Assembly (NCBI GenBank): GCA_913056495.1
Contig: CAJXMO010000002.1
Coordinates: 303,347 to 344,682 of the forward strand
Direction of reading: 5' to 3'
Length of the DNA: 41,336 nucleotides
Source: an uncultured Alteromonadaceae bacterium
Lineage (GTDB): Bacteria; Pseudomonadota; Gammaproteobacteria; Enterobacterales; Alteromonadaceae
Part shown: positions 22,179 to 31,900 of the stretch, one piece after another
How positions within the stretch are numbered: position 1 is the first letter of the stretch
Layout: the number at the start of each line of letters is the position of its first letter
The notes under the pieces: generated by a model
Databases searched by the model: none
Told to the model about the DNA's origin: nothing
The model's input: only the letters and a program-made list of their open reading frames with translations
Position numbers and translations under genes: made by a program

Positions 22179-22736
22179 TATTACAATAGTTAAAATTTGA
22201 TTTTTTAGATAACTTATTAATTATAAGCTACAGCATCCAAATGTTAAGTTTAGCATCAGTTAGTTAGAAAAAGTAGTTTATCAAAAAATCTGACATTTTA
22301 AACTAATCCTGAATCATATCAGTCGGGTATCAGCCAATTTTTCGGATATTTAAACTGGGTAAAAGTCATCCGTCGGTAATTAACTAAACGTTATTCACTT
22401 AGATTCTGGCTAACATATCGTTTACTCCATAGTGTCATTAACCTCAGTTGCACATGATAAAAATTACCCAACGAGTTTGTTTTTCCGACGCTTAGCGTTA
22501 TTTTTGTTACTCATGGCCCCGTTATTAGGTACACCAAAATGCCTTGATAGTTGAAAAATTATCGACATTGGAACGTAAAATGAAAACAGTTGTGGCTATG
22601 CTCAGAAAATAAAGTCCAATTTTACTTTAACTATTCTTATACGCAGCTGGGGTTTACTAAGTTTGGCTGATTTTTGAGTTTACGCCAGGCATACAAGTGC
22701 CTTACTGCCAAGCAGAAGGCACTTTAAATTATGGGT
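22179..22736. other. Stretch without a recognisable gene
   Basis: About 560 bases between the TTG-start gene (reads away leftward) and the end of the chemoreceptor gene. I see no credible reading frame: the longest ATG-led piece with a ribosome-binding site is ten codons (MKTVVAMLRK at about 22579). It holds a weak inverted repeat TAGTTTA/TAAACTA (22274-22305) and the chemoreceptor 3' hairpin at its right end. Promoter sequences for the small gene should be in its left part, but none is clear. Confidence 0.6.
22695..22724 (-). terminator. Hairpin downstream of chemoreceptor gene
   Basis: AAGTGCCTT (22695-22703) and AAGGCACTT (22716-22724) pair perfectly, and CTGC/GCAG extends the stem inside the loop. 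It lies 12 bases past the stop codon. It lacks a clear U tract, so it may be a weak terminator or a 3'-end stabiliser. Confidence 0.55.
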
Positions 22737-24887
22737 TTATCTGTTAATGCTGACTTTAAAGGTGCTGACTAGTTGCTGTAATTTATTGGCGGTTGAATCT
22801 ACCTGACTTGAGCTGGCTGCCAGTTCAGAAATTGATTTAGCCATGTTGTGACTGACCATGGTTACACTGCGGGCTGTTTCACCATTTCGTGCACTGTTTT
22901 GTTCAATGACACTGATAGTTTCAAACATTTGCTCCACAATAGAATGCAGCTCCTGATTTTCACTGGATGCGGCTTCGGTTAACTTGAGGCTTTGATCCAC
23001 ATCTTTAACCCCAGATTCCATAAAATTAACCGCAACTTGAGTCTCTTCCTGCAAGCCCTGAATCATACTCTGAATATCTTTGGCAGCCTCAGCTGTACGA
23101 CCCGCTAATCCTCGCACTTCGTCGGCGACCACCGAAAATCCACGTCCATGTTCACCGGCCCGGGCTGCTTCAATCGCCGCATTCAGTGCCAGTAAGTTGG
23201 TTTGGTTGGTAATTTCGGTAATAACGTTAATAATATTCCCAATCTCGCCCATTCTGGCATCGATTGATTGAACAGAGCTTGCGGTTTTATCAACAATATC
23301 CCGAATCTCCTGAGTTCCAGAGCGTGCATCCTGATAGTCCTGTTTCGCTTTTTCAACCACAGCTGCCATTGTAGATTTCATATTTTCAGCTGTTTCGGCT
23401 GCCCTTAATATGACTTCGCGCTGACTTTCAATCAGACTTTGCATATGCTGCATAGATTCATGCACTTGATGTGAACTGTTGTGCGCTTCTTCATTGCGCT
23501 CAAGCATAGTCTCATTCGTTTCTTTTACATTATGCGAGGCATGAATAACTTGTCCGACGATGCCATCCAGGTTATCAATAAAACTGTTTATCCAGCGGCT
23601 CATGTCTCCGGTTTCATCATGTTTTATCTGGTTAGGATCCAGTCGCTGTGACAGATTTCCTTCCCCTTCTGCAATGGTCCGGATAACCTGAGTCATTTCA
23701 TTTAAGCGGTTAGAAACCTTGTTGGTACCCAACATAGAAAACAGGTAGCAACTAAACAGAGCAGCCGCACCTGTGATGCCGTTGACCCAATAATTATTTA
23801 ATTCGGTGAATGCGGCTAAGCTACCATGCAAACTGACGATACTGGTGACGAGAATTAAATAAATTTTCATTAAGCTGAGGTTAATGGAGCGCCGGCGATA
23901 AACTTCTTCCAAGTCACCCTCACACATCATGCCCCAGGTATCTTTTGAACCGGGTAATTTAAAAGTGACCCCTTTACCGATAACCGGAATGTGACGATAG
24001 TCCGAGTAAGCTGGGTAGGTGACAAATAAATTTTGTCCGTTGCGAATGGTTTCGCGAACCCCTGGGTGAAGCTCACCAGTCGCCGGATCGGTAAAACGAA
24101 TCTCAAATTCAGTGTGGTTTCGGATTTGCACCGTACCAAATTTGGTATGAATACCGGATTTTAGATTTTCACCGTGGCTGAAAGTACTGTCTTCAAATCG
24201 AGAACGGGATAATGCGATGCCTTGTTGCAGGCTGGGATCAAACTGTGAATCGACCATAAACAAGTAGTTATCACCAGACTCTGGATAAATATGTCCAGCC
24301 TCTCGTTGAATTAAATCCCCTAATACATCATTAGGCACTCGGCCACCGAGAATACAGCGTAATTGATTCTGTTCGTCATAAACGGGCAGATAAAACATTA
24401 GGGTCACTTCATCATGAAATTTGGAGCTGGAAGGACCGATTTCTAAAGTAACAGGATCGACATAAGGGCCGTGTAAAAATCTTTCTGTTTTAGCAACTTG
24501 TAACGCTTTTGCTTGTTGTTGTGATTGACCCACCCTGAGTGAATATGTGCTGGCAACAATTTTATCATTCGTGCCAATAACAAATAATTCAGAAAAGTCG
24601 GGTGCACTTTGTCGCTTTTGCAGTAATAAATGCTGGCTTTTATCCAATCCGTCAAAATCAATTTGATTGGCCAGACTTTGCATGTGCTCCCAGTGGGTTT
24701 GAGTCCAGAGCTGTAATAATTTTGCGCGGGTAGCCGCTATGCCCTCAAAGGTCTGCTCGACTGCAGCATAGGTACTTTTATTAACAAAGCAAGACCAGCC
24801 TAATGCGATTTTTCCGTTTTGTCCAAACCAGGGCAACCAGTGTTTTTCTTTTGGGGTTAATTGCATTAATCGGCTTTTGAGACTCAT
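22737..24887 (-). CDS. Methyl-accepting chemotaxis protein with mid-protein membrane anchor
   Basis: 716 residues. The C-terminal signalling domain is clear: the hairpin tip [20 protein letters not shown] at about 559-578 and [17 protein letters not shown] after it, flanked by methylation helices; this part binds CheW and CheA. Two hydrophobic helices lie in the middle (about 340-360 and 368-388), followed by a HAMP-like linker (390-440). The 335-residue N-terminal sensor resembles a Cache-type fold ([33 protein letters not shown]) but no signal peptide or first membrane helix precedes it. GAGGAAAC before the ATG at 24887 supports this start. The ligand is unknown. It is monocistronic, with no che genes nearby. 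Confidence 0.9.
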   Translation of the reverse strand: MSLKSRLMQLTPKEKHWLPWFGQNGKIALGWSCFVNKSTYAAVEQTFEGIAATRAKLLQLWTQTHWEHMQSLANQIDFDGLDKSQHLLLQKRQSAPDFSELFVIGTNDKIVASTYSLRVGQSQQQAKALQVAKTERFLHGPYVDPVTLEIGPSSSKFHDEVTLMFYLPVYDEQNQLRCILGGRVPNDVLGDLIQREAGHIYPESGDNYLFMVDSQFDPSLQQGIALSRSRFEDSTFSHGENLKSGIHTKFGTVQIRNHTEFEIRFTDPATGELHPGVRETIRNGQNLFVTYPAYSDYRHIPVIGKGVTFKLPGSKDTWGMMCEGDLEEVYRRRSINLSLMKIYLILVTSIVSLHGSLAAFTELNNYWVNGITGAAALFSCYLFSMLGTNKVSNRLNEMTQVIRTIAEGEGNLSQRLDPNQIKHDETGDMSRWINSFIDNLDGIVGQVIHASHNVKETNETMLERNEEAHNSSHQVHESMQHMQSLIESQREVILRAAETAENMKSTMAAVVEKAKQDYQDARSGTQEIRDIVDKTASSVQSIDARMGEIGNIINVITEITNQTNLLALNAAIEAARAGEHGRGFSVVADEVRGLAGRTAEAAKDIQSMIQGLQEETQVAVNFMESGVKDVDQSLKLTEAASSENQELHSIVEQMFETISVIEQNSARNGETARSVTMVSHNMAKSISELAASSSQVDSTANKLQQLVSTFKVSINR

Positions 24888-25151
24888 TTATGTTTCCTCT
24901 ACAACTTAGCAAGAAAGTGTGAACCTGTTCACTAAAGTATGAGTAAAGCAATAATGATGCCGATTATTTATTAAATTTATATTGGTCGACTTAAACCATT
25001 TTAGTGCAAAAATTTTCTATGTTGGGGCAATAACTTGTCGGATGAGTGGCTGTATTTGATTAAAAAATTATCTTAATTTCGATTATAAATAGATATGTTT
25101 TAATGTGGTGCGGTGCATTGTTTTGGGTGGATCTTTTTGGTGCGTCAAAAG
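24888..25151. other. Intergenic region upstream of chemoreceptor
   Basis: About 260 bases between the chemoreceptor start and the yebC-family terminator. It must hold the chemoreceptor promoter; I looked for a flagellar sigma28 pattern on the minus strand and did not find one. No gene is visible. Confidence 0.5.
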
Positions 25152-25184
25152 GCATAATAAATGAGCTGCGCTCATTTATTATGC
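25152..25184 (-). terminator. Terminator after yebC-family gene
   Basis: A perfect 15-bp stem (GCATAATAAATGAGC, loop TGC, GCTCATTTATTATGC) 12 bases beyond the stop codon. On the minus strand it is followed by CTTTTG, a short U tract. Confidence 0.75.
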
Positions 25185-25196
25185 AAATAGCGGGTT

Positions 25197-25916
25197 TTAA
25201 TTGCTAACGTCCGCGTTGTGATAAATTTCCTGCACATCATCACAGTCATTCAGCATATTGATGAACTTTTCGAACATCTCAACATCTTCACCTGTTACAG
25301 GTGTTTCGATTTGTGGATTAAAGGTAATTTCATCAATTTCAAAATTAATTTCAGGAAAAGCTTCAATTAAAGCGGTTTTCGCTTTGTAGTACTCTGTATG
25401 AGGCGCTAATACAGTTAACATGCCGTCTTCATCTTCTATGTCGGTCACATCCACATCAGCCATCATTAATGCTTCCAGAGCGGCTTCTTCATCACCTTTG
25501 AAAATCAGGACAGCCTGATGGTCAAACATGTGGGCAACAGAACCCGGTGCGCCTAATTTCGAGTTGGTTTTAGTAAAACAGTTGCGTACTTCTGAAAACG
25601 TTCGATTTGAGTTGTCTGTTAAACAGTCAACAATTACCTGACAGTTGCCGGGGCCAAACCCTTCGTAACGAGCGGGTTGATAATCTTCACCAGCCCCGCC
25701 TTTTGCCTTATCTAAAGCTTTTTCGATGACGTGTGCCGGAACCTGATCTTTTTTTGCTTTATCAATTAAACGACGTAATGACAGATTACCATCCGGATCA
25801 ACCCCGCCATTTTTAGCAATGACATAAATTTCTTTGCCGTATTTTGAATATAATTTAGTTTTAGCGCCTTGCGTTTTCGCCATGGACGCTTTGCGGTTTT
25901 CAAAACTTCTACCCAT
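25197..25916 (-). CDS. YebC/TACO1-family protein, YeeN-like
   Basis: 239 residues (E. coli YeeN 238). The family hallmarks are present: the N-terminal basic segment [39 protein letters not shown] in the middle, [11 protein letters not shown], and an acidic C-terminal domain ending DDVQEIYHN. The MGRSFENRK start and the length favour the YeeN branch over YebC proper. YebC-family proteins were first described as transcription regulators (PmpR) and more recently as translation factors helping ribosomes over proline stretches; which applies here is open. AAGAG upstream of the ATG at 25916 is adequate. It is a single-gene unit with its own terminator. Confidence 0.88.
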   Translation of the reverse strand: MGRSFENRKASMAKTQGAKTKLYSKYGKEIYVIAKNGGVDPDGNLSLRRLIDKAKKDQVPAHVIEKALDKAKGGAGEDYQPARYEGFGPGNCQVIVDCLTDNSNRTFSEVRNCFTKTNSKLGAPGSVAHMFDHQAVLIFKGDEEAALEALMMADVDVTDIEDEDGMLTVLAPHTEYYKAKTALIEAFPEINFEIDEITFNPQIETPVTGEDVEMFEKFINMLNDCDDVQEIYHNADVSN

Positions 25917-26070
25917 AAATTTGCTCTTTACTCTAATAATATTGCACCGGATTTTAACGGGTTTTGTCTACTTTTTGCCAGTCATATTAACGAAATTTTA
26001 GTTTTAACCTATTGAGGTGGGGATTTTAGTGAATCAGAAAAAGTTAAAAAGCGGGGGTAAGTTGAATATT

Positions 26071-26093
26071 GGGTGCAGTTCAAAACTGCACCC
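26071..26093 (-). terminator. Hairpin after fghA
   Basis: GGGTGCAGTT (26071-26080), loop CAA, AACTGCACCC (26084-26093): a perfect 10-bp stem 11 bases past the fghA stop codon. The run that follows on the minus strand (AATATTC) is only weakly U-rich. Confidence 0.7.
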
Positions 26094-26103
26094 GGAGGCA
26101 GGA

Positions 26104-26955
26104 TTACCCTGCGTTTTGAATATGCTTAAAGTGGAAACGCAAATGCTGCTCGATAAAGGTGGATATGAAAAAGTAACTATGATCATAACCCGCTTCGAGG
26201 TGGTAAGTTAACGGATAGTTTGTTTGCTTTGCTGCTTCCAGCAGAGTTTCCGGTTTGAGTTGGTCGTTCAGGAAATTATCAGCATCTCCCTGACTGACTA
26301 ACATAGGTAACTGAACTTTGGCTTGTTTCAGTAACTCAGTACTATCATATTCCAGCCAAGCATCCTGATTATCACCAAGGTAAGCGCTAAATGCCTTTTG
26401 ACCCCAGGGGCAATTGATTGGATTGCAAATTGGGCTAAAAGCAGAAATAGATAAATATTTTTCAGGGTTTTTCAGTGCAATACTGAGCGCGCCATGACCA
26501 CCCATTGAATGGCCACTGATCACTTTTTGTTGATTAACGGAGAATTCCTGCTCGATAATTTGAGGTAATTCATCAACGATATAATCGTACATTTTATAAT
26601 GCACATCCCAAGGGGCCTGAGTTGCATTTAAATAAAAGCCTGCACCTAATCCTAAATCATAACTACCGTCAGGATCATCTGCAATGCCTGCACCTCGAGG
26701 GCTGGTATCAGGCGCAACAATGGCCATGCCAAGCTCGGCTGCCACTCTGAACGCACCTGCTTTTTGCATGAAGTTTTCATCTGTGCAGGTTAGGCCTGAC
26801 AGCCAGTAAAGGACAGGTACCTTTTCGCCTTTTAGGGCTTGCGGCGGCAAAAATATAGCGAATCTCATGGTGCAGTTTAAACGCTCGGAGACATGCTCAA
26901 ATTGCTGATGCCAGCCTGAAAATACCTGAGTATTTGAAACTTGTTTCAAATGCAT
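26104..26955 (-). CDS. fghA: S-formylglutathione hydrolase
   Basis: 283 residues (E. coli FrmB 277, YeiG 278). It hydrolyses S-formylglutathione to formate and glutathione, the second step of glutathione-dependent formaldehyde removal. The alpha/beta-hydrolase nucleophile Ser is in VISGHSMGGHGAL, the catalytic His in AGYDHSYFF, and the oxyanion segment is PVLYWLSGLTCTDENFM. AAGG before the ATG at 26955 supports the start. It follows frmA by 74 bases on the same strand, with a hairpin between them, so the two are very likely co-transcribed with some attenuation. Confidence 0.93.
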   Translation of the reverse strand: MHLKQVSNTQVFSGWHQQFEHVSERLNCTMRFAIFLPPQALKGEKVPVLYWLSGLTCTDENFMQKAGAFRVAAELGMAIVAPDTSPRGAGIADDPDGSYDLGLGAGFYLNATQAPWDVHYKMYDYIVDELPQIIEQEFSVNQQKVISGHSMGGHGALSIALKNPEKYLSISAFSPICNPINCPWGQKAFSAYLGDNQDAWLEYDSTELLKQAKVQLPMLVSQGDADNFLNDQLKPETLLEAAKQTNYPLTYHLEAGYDHSYFFISTFIEQHLRFHFKHIQNAG

Positions 26956-26988
26956 AATAAACCTTATTTGTGAAATTCAAACGAAATA

Positions 26989-27011
26989 GGGGTAAGACAC
27001 TTGCTTACCCC
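26989..27011 (-). terminator. Intercistronic hairpin between frmA and fghA
   Basis: GGGGTAAG (26989-26996), 7-base loop, CTTACCCC (27004-27011). On the minus strand it is followed by TATTTCGTTTG, a weak U tract. It could partly terminate or stabilise the frmA part of the transcript. Confidence 0.55.
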
Positions 27012-27029
27012 AAAATCAGGACAGAGCGA

Positions 27030-28206
<1,177 letters not shown>

Positions 28207-28295
28207 ATCAAGTTTTAATTGGGTTCATTATAATTATTTCTATATTGGTGATAATATGCTTAATTGGTAAATCACTTTTACATATAGGTAATAAT

Positions 28296-29165
28296 ATGCA
28301 GTGGCAAGGTGTATGTGAATTTGTGGCTGTCGCAGAAACTGCGAGTTTTACTTTGGCGGCCAAAAAATTAGCACTTTCAACTGCTCAGGTGAGCAGACAA
28401 ATTAATGCTTTAGAAAAAAGATTAGGTATTAAATTACTCTACAGAACGACCCGTCATGTGTCTTTAACGGATGAAGGCCATATTTATTATCAGAACTGTA
28501 AATTAGCGCTTGAAGGGCTTGAAAATGCTGAGCTTGCAATCAGTCAGCGCCATCATCAACCAGCCGGAAAAATTAAAATGACGGCGCCGGTTAATTATGG
28601 CGAGCTTAAGATAGTCCCTATTATTAATCAGTTTTTATTAGATTACCCAAGTGTTGATATTGATTTTGAATTAACCAATACCCGGCTGGACTTAACCGAG
28701 CAGGGGATAGATTTGGCAATACGCTTGGGCACACTTGAAAGTTCAAGCCTGATGGCAAATCAACTTGCAAACCGAAAACTCTTTTTATGTGCTTCTCCTA
28801 TGTATATTGAGCGGTTCGGAGAACCTCTGGGAATACAGCAGCTTCTTTCCCATAACTGTTTATTGGGCACTTTAGATCACTGGCGTTTTCAGCAAGACGG
28901 CAAAAACCTGAACTTAAAAGTCAAAGGGCGGTTACGCTGTAATAGTGGGTTTGCATTAGTTGAAGCTGCGCTAAACGGTTTAGGCATAGTTCAACTACCG
29001 GATTATTATGTTGATCAATATATTGCCAGCGGCGAGTTGGTTAGTTTGTTAGATAAGTTCCAAAAACCGGATGACGGAGTCTGGGCGGTTTACCCGAACA
29101 ATCGTTATCTTTCCAACAAACTCAGAATATTGGTCGATTATTTGCAGAGTCATTTACATCAATAA
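28296..29165 (+). CDS. LysR-family transcriptional regulator
   Basis: 289 residues. The winged HTH at about 1-60 is clear (ASFTLAAKKLALSTAQVSRQ, then LEKRLGIKLLYRTTR), followed by the LysR substrate domain (AGKIKMTAPVNYGELKIVP onward). In-frame codons upstream (TTG 28245, GTG 28248) would add about 17 residues not typical of the family; the ATG at 28296 with TAGG upstream gives the canonical N-terminus. It is divergent from frmA-fghA with 141 bases between, an arrangement typical for the direct regulator of the neighbouring operon. The inducer is probably formaldehyde or its glutathione adduct, by context only. Confidence 0.9.
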   Translation: MQWQGVCEFVAVAETASFTLAAKKLALSTAQVSRQINALEKRLGIKLLYRTTRHVSLTDEGHIYYQNCKLALEGLENAELAISQRHHQPAGKIKMTAPVNYGELKIVPIINQFLLDYPSVDIDFELTNTRLDLTEQGIDLAIRLGTLESSSLMANQLANRKLFLCASPMYIERFGEPLGIQQLLSHNCLLGTLDHWRFQQDGKNLNLKVKGRLRCNSGFALVEAALNGLGIVQLPDYYVDQYIASGELVSLLDKFQKPDDGVWAVYPNNRYLSNKLRILVDYLQSHLHQ

Positions 29166-29209
29166 AATTGCTCCGTAAACTTTGCGATAATTTGTTACAA
29201 GGAAAAAAA

Positions 29210-30427
29210 ATGAAAACATTACCTATTATTTTAACGGGGTTGCTTGCACTTAGTGGCTGCTCAAGCAATAAATTAGCGACATCCGGGGTTGAAGACTTAG
29301 CCAAACAACAGGCAATGAAATCCACCATGACGCCGGGACAGGCGGTGGATGAAGCTCGCAAGTCAATTGAACAGGCAGTGAATGACAATCTGGCATTTTT
29401 TACGCCATTGCACTTTAAAAATGCACAGGACACATTAGCTTATGTCGAAAAACTGCAAAACGGTGAAGAAAAGCCAAAAGATATGAGCACTGAACTGGCA
29501 ATTATCACTGAATCCTTTAAAGCTAAAGAGCTGATAAATGCAGCATACAAAACTAAAGTATTGATTGAACAAACGCTGGCTGATTCGCTGGCACATAAAG
29601 CTGTGTTAGATGAACTTGAAGTTAAAAAAGACTACCCCAAGACTTATGCTGAAAGGGTTGAAGAGTTGGTTGACCTGTTTCAATTAGTTGAGCAAAACAA
29701 AGTTGAAGATGCCCGTAAGGAACAGCCCGATTTATTAAACGCTATGGCCCGCCTTGAGATTAATACACTGATTAAACGTAATGTTTCACCGGCTCAGTTA
29801 GTCTTAGATAAAGCAGAAGATAATGATGCGGATGACTATGCTGAATTAACATTTGAGCAGGCTGAAAAGGCTATAGCTCGGGCAAAGTCATTTATCAATC
29901 AAAATTACCGTGACAGAGAGCAGGTGGTATTAGTCGGCAAAGAAGCTCTGGTTGCCGCTCAAAGAGCACTTCATATTGGCTTGGAATCTCAATCTATGGT
30001 TAAGTTGGACGAAGAGCAAGCTGAGCAAAAAGCACTTGAAATGGAAAGTATGATTAAAGTGATCAGAACCGCAATGGATGCAAGTGAAATTGAGGGATTA
30101 AGTATTCAGGAACAGGCGGCAAAACTGGCCGCGCTGGCTACACTTGGTTACCAGGCTCCGGCTGGCTCAGATGATGAAGCTGTTGCATCCACTGAATCTA
30201 AGGGCGACAATGATTCTGTCATCACACCATTAAATTCAAGCTTTATGAAACCTTTTGATGATAAATCTGAATTAGAATCTGTTGAATCCGCTCAGTTAAG
30301 TGCTGAAACAGATATGTCTGAATCTGAGGTTACTGAGCCGAAAGCTACTATAGGTGAATCAGAGACAATTCAGGATTCAGCTGAACCTCAGAACAAAGCA
30401 ATAAACGAAGAGCCGTCTGAAATTTAA
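29210..30427 (+). CDS. Helical lipoprotein, DUF4398-like
   Basis: 405 residues. The start at 29210, with AAGGA upstream, gives a lipoprotein signal (MKTLPIILTGLLALSG-Cys17); the frame opens 14 codons earlier without a ribosome-binding site. The body is almost all helical, with two similar Ala-rich pairs (ARKSIEQAVNDNLAFFTPLH and FEQAEKAIARAKSFINQNYR) that resemble the DUF4398 repeat. From about residue 315 the tail is acidic and Ser/Glu-rich and probably disordered. It is likely an envelope lipoprotein with a structural or assembly role; no catalytic residues are seen. It starts 45 bases after the LysR gene but ends at its own terminator. Confidence 0.75.
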   Translation: MKTLPIILTGLLALSGCSSNKLATSGVEDLAKQQAMKSTMTPGQAVDEARKSIEQAVNDNLAFFTPLHFKNAQDTLAYVEKLQNGEEKPKDMSTELAIITESFKAKELINAAYKTKVLIEQTLADSLAHKAVLDELEVKKDYPKTYAERVEELVDLFQLVEQNKVEDARKEQPDLLNAMARLEINTLIKRNVSPAQLVLDKAEDNDADDYAELTFEQAEKAIARAKSFINQNYRDREQVVLVGKEALVAAQRALHIGLESQSMVKLDEEQAEQKALEMESMIKVIRTAMDASEIEGLSIQEQAAKLAALATLGYQAPAGSDDEAVASTESKGDNDSVITPLNSSFMKPFDDKSELESVESAQLSAETDMSESEVTEPKATIGESETIQDSAEPQNKAINEEPSEI

Positions 30428-30460
30428 CCTGAGCGATTGGATGCAGAGCTTATCTTGCCT

Positions 30461-30492
30461 GCATCCGGCTCGCCGGGCATGCTTTTGTGTTT
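30461..30492 (+). terminator. Terminator after the helical lipoprotein gene
   Basis: GCATCCGG, loop CTCG, CCGG then GC bulge and ATGC form an imperfect stem followed by TTTTGTGTTT. An alternative stem GGATGCAG (30439-30446) with CTGCATCC (30459-30466) overlaps it, so the two structures exclude each other. Confidence 0.6.
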
Positions 30493-30495
30493 ACA

Positions 30496-30711
30496 TCAGT
30501 AATGTGGAGGCGGAGTTTCCTGCGACAAAGGCGCTATTTCGTCAGGCTGCATTTGCTGCACTTTTTTAGCAAATAAACTTAATTGTTTTTGCAGTGTCAT
30601 TAATTGCTTTTGCTGGTCAATTAATGCCTGATTTAAACTGTTAATTGTATCTTCCTGAAAAATCACTTGCGATTCGAGATCATTTAATCTCTGTTCTAAT
30701 TCTGTACTCAT
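30496..30711 (-). CDS. slyX: SlyX family protein
   Basis: 71 residues (E. coli SlyX 72). The whole protein is a short coiled coil (LEQRLNDLESQVIFQEDTIN) with the family-typical ETPPPHY C-terminus. Biochemical function is unknown; in enterobacteria slyX lies near slyD and fkpA. Here too an FKBP isomerase gene lies 1.2 kb away. Its ATG overlaps the stop of the WD40 lipoprotein gene (ATGA), so it is translated by coupling as the second gene of that operon. Confidence 0.92.
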   Translation of the reverse strand: MSTELEQRLNDLESQVIFQEDTINSLNQALIDQQKQLMTLQKQLSLFAKKVQQMQPDEIAPLSQETPPPHY

Positions 30712-31694
30712 TCATACCGCCAATACTCAGTCACACCAGAAGAAGCATCACTGACTAACTGATTAGTTTGATCAAATGCCAGGCTATTTACCAAAGCACC
30801 CGAAATAGGATTATCTGTTTTAGTGGCAACTTGCCAACGCTTTATCAGTTTACCAGTTTGCACTTGCCAAAGCATTAATTGTCTGTTGCCAGAACCCGTT
30901 GCAAGCAAATTGCCCGAGGGAGAAAAACGCGCAGCAGAATAACTGGACTGATGATATTCAGATTGCAAACGACTCACTTCCTGGCCTGTTTGACTGTCAT
31001 AGACGGATGCCAATTGGTTACTGCTGACAAATACAAAGCGTTTGTCGGGACTAATGGCAACCTGAGTAATGCGCTGAGGGTGAACAAACCTATGTAAAAC
31101 GTGTTTATCATTAAGTGACCAGAGTAACGCTGTATAATCATTGCTTGACGATAAAGCCCATTGGCTGTCATCTGATAGTGCGATTTGATTTATTTTTTCA
31201 CTATGCCCAAAAAAAGACGATTGTTCTGCAGTTTGGGGGTTGAATATTAAAATATCGCCACTACTTTTACCTAGAAGGATTTTTGAACCGGAACGGTTTA
31301 CGACTATGTCTCGGATATTTGAATCTTTTACTTGCCAGTAGCCCAGATTTTTGCCACTGTGCATATCCCATAATGAAAATTCTGATTGGGAAGCTGTAAC
31401 AGCAAATTCGTTACCTGAAGCGATATAGGTGAGATAAACCGGATTGCTTTGTGCGGAACTTTGCTGCCAGATGTAAGTCAGAGCTTTTTCTTGCAGGTTC
31501 CAAAGTTGAACTTGCCCTGCTTGGGTTGATACGATTAACCACTGAGCCTGATTGGAGAAGTAGCTTGCTACTGAGCCTTGTGCTGAATGAATAAATGCAG
31601 CCGAAGGTTTTATCTGATTTGGCTGGCAGGCAGTAAGTAATGCAATAAGAACAAGTATGCATAATATAATCGGATTGACGCGGGTTAATCTCAT
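30708..31694 (-). CDS. WD40-repeat lipoprotein
   Basis: 328 residues from the ATG at 31694, giving a lipoprotein signal with lipobox LLTAC. About six to seven WD40-type blades follow, with recurring GHSEKINQIALSDDSQWALS and SPDKRFVFVSS patterns and terminal W-x-(L/V) strands (VQLWNLQ, LLWSLND, LMLWQVQ). It is presumably a periplasmic or outer-membrane-attached scaffold. The frame runs upstream to a GTG at 31715; neither start has a good ribosome-binding site, but a four-codon frame (MKIK) with AGGTG upstream ends in ATGA on the 31694 start, which would supply coupling. It heads an operon with slyX. WD40 lipoproteins of this type beside slyX are known in Alteromonadales; function unassigned. 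Confidence 0.8.
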   Translation of the reverse strand: MRLTRVNPIILCILVLIALLTACQPNQIKPSAAFIHSAQGSVASYFSNQAQWLIVSTQAGQVQLWNLQEKALTYIWQQSSAQSNPVYLTYIASGNEFAVTASQSEFSLWDMHSGKNLGYWQVKDSNIRDIVVNRSGSKILLGKSSGDILIFNPQTAEQSSFFGHSEKINQIALSDDSQWALSSSNDYTALLWSLNDKHVLHRFVHPQRITQVAISPDKRFVFVSSNQLASVYDSQTGQEVSRLQSEYHQSSYSAARFSPSGNLLATGSGNRQLMLWQVQTGKLIKRWQVATKTDNPISGALVNSLAFDQTNQLVSDASSGVTEYWRYE

Positions 31695-31900
31695 TTTATT
31701 TTCATAGTTAATCACCTGTATTTAGGTAGTATACCTAAACTCTGCTTTAAAGCTTATCAGCTTAGGCGAGTTTTTGAATATATAAGATTTAATGCTGGGT
31801 TAATAACTGTATAGCGTGTTCACGTTTGGTTTATATGACTAAACGTTAGCATACTCTGGTTATTATCAAGCGAAAATTAAGCAAATTGGAGTATTTTTAG

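Noticed and set aside
22488..22508. Possible plus-strand terminator ACGC-TTA-GCGT followed by T-rich sequence
   Set aside because: The stem is only four base pairs and no plus-strand gene ends nearby.
22579..22611. Ten-codon frame MKTVVAMLRK with a GGA upstream
   Set aside because: Too short to support, and no gene follows that it could lead.
24888..25151. Flagellar sigma28 promoter for the chemoreceptor
   Set aside because: GCCGATTA exists only on the plus strand, the wrong orientation, and no TAAA box is correctly spaced on the minus strand.
26017..26211. 64-codon plus-strand frame at the end of fghA
   Set aside because: More than half is antisense to the fghA coding end and the rest contains the fghA 3' hairpin; no family resemblance.
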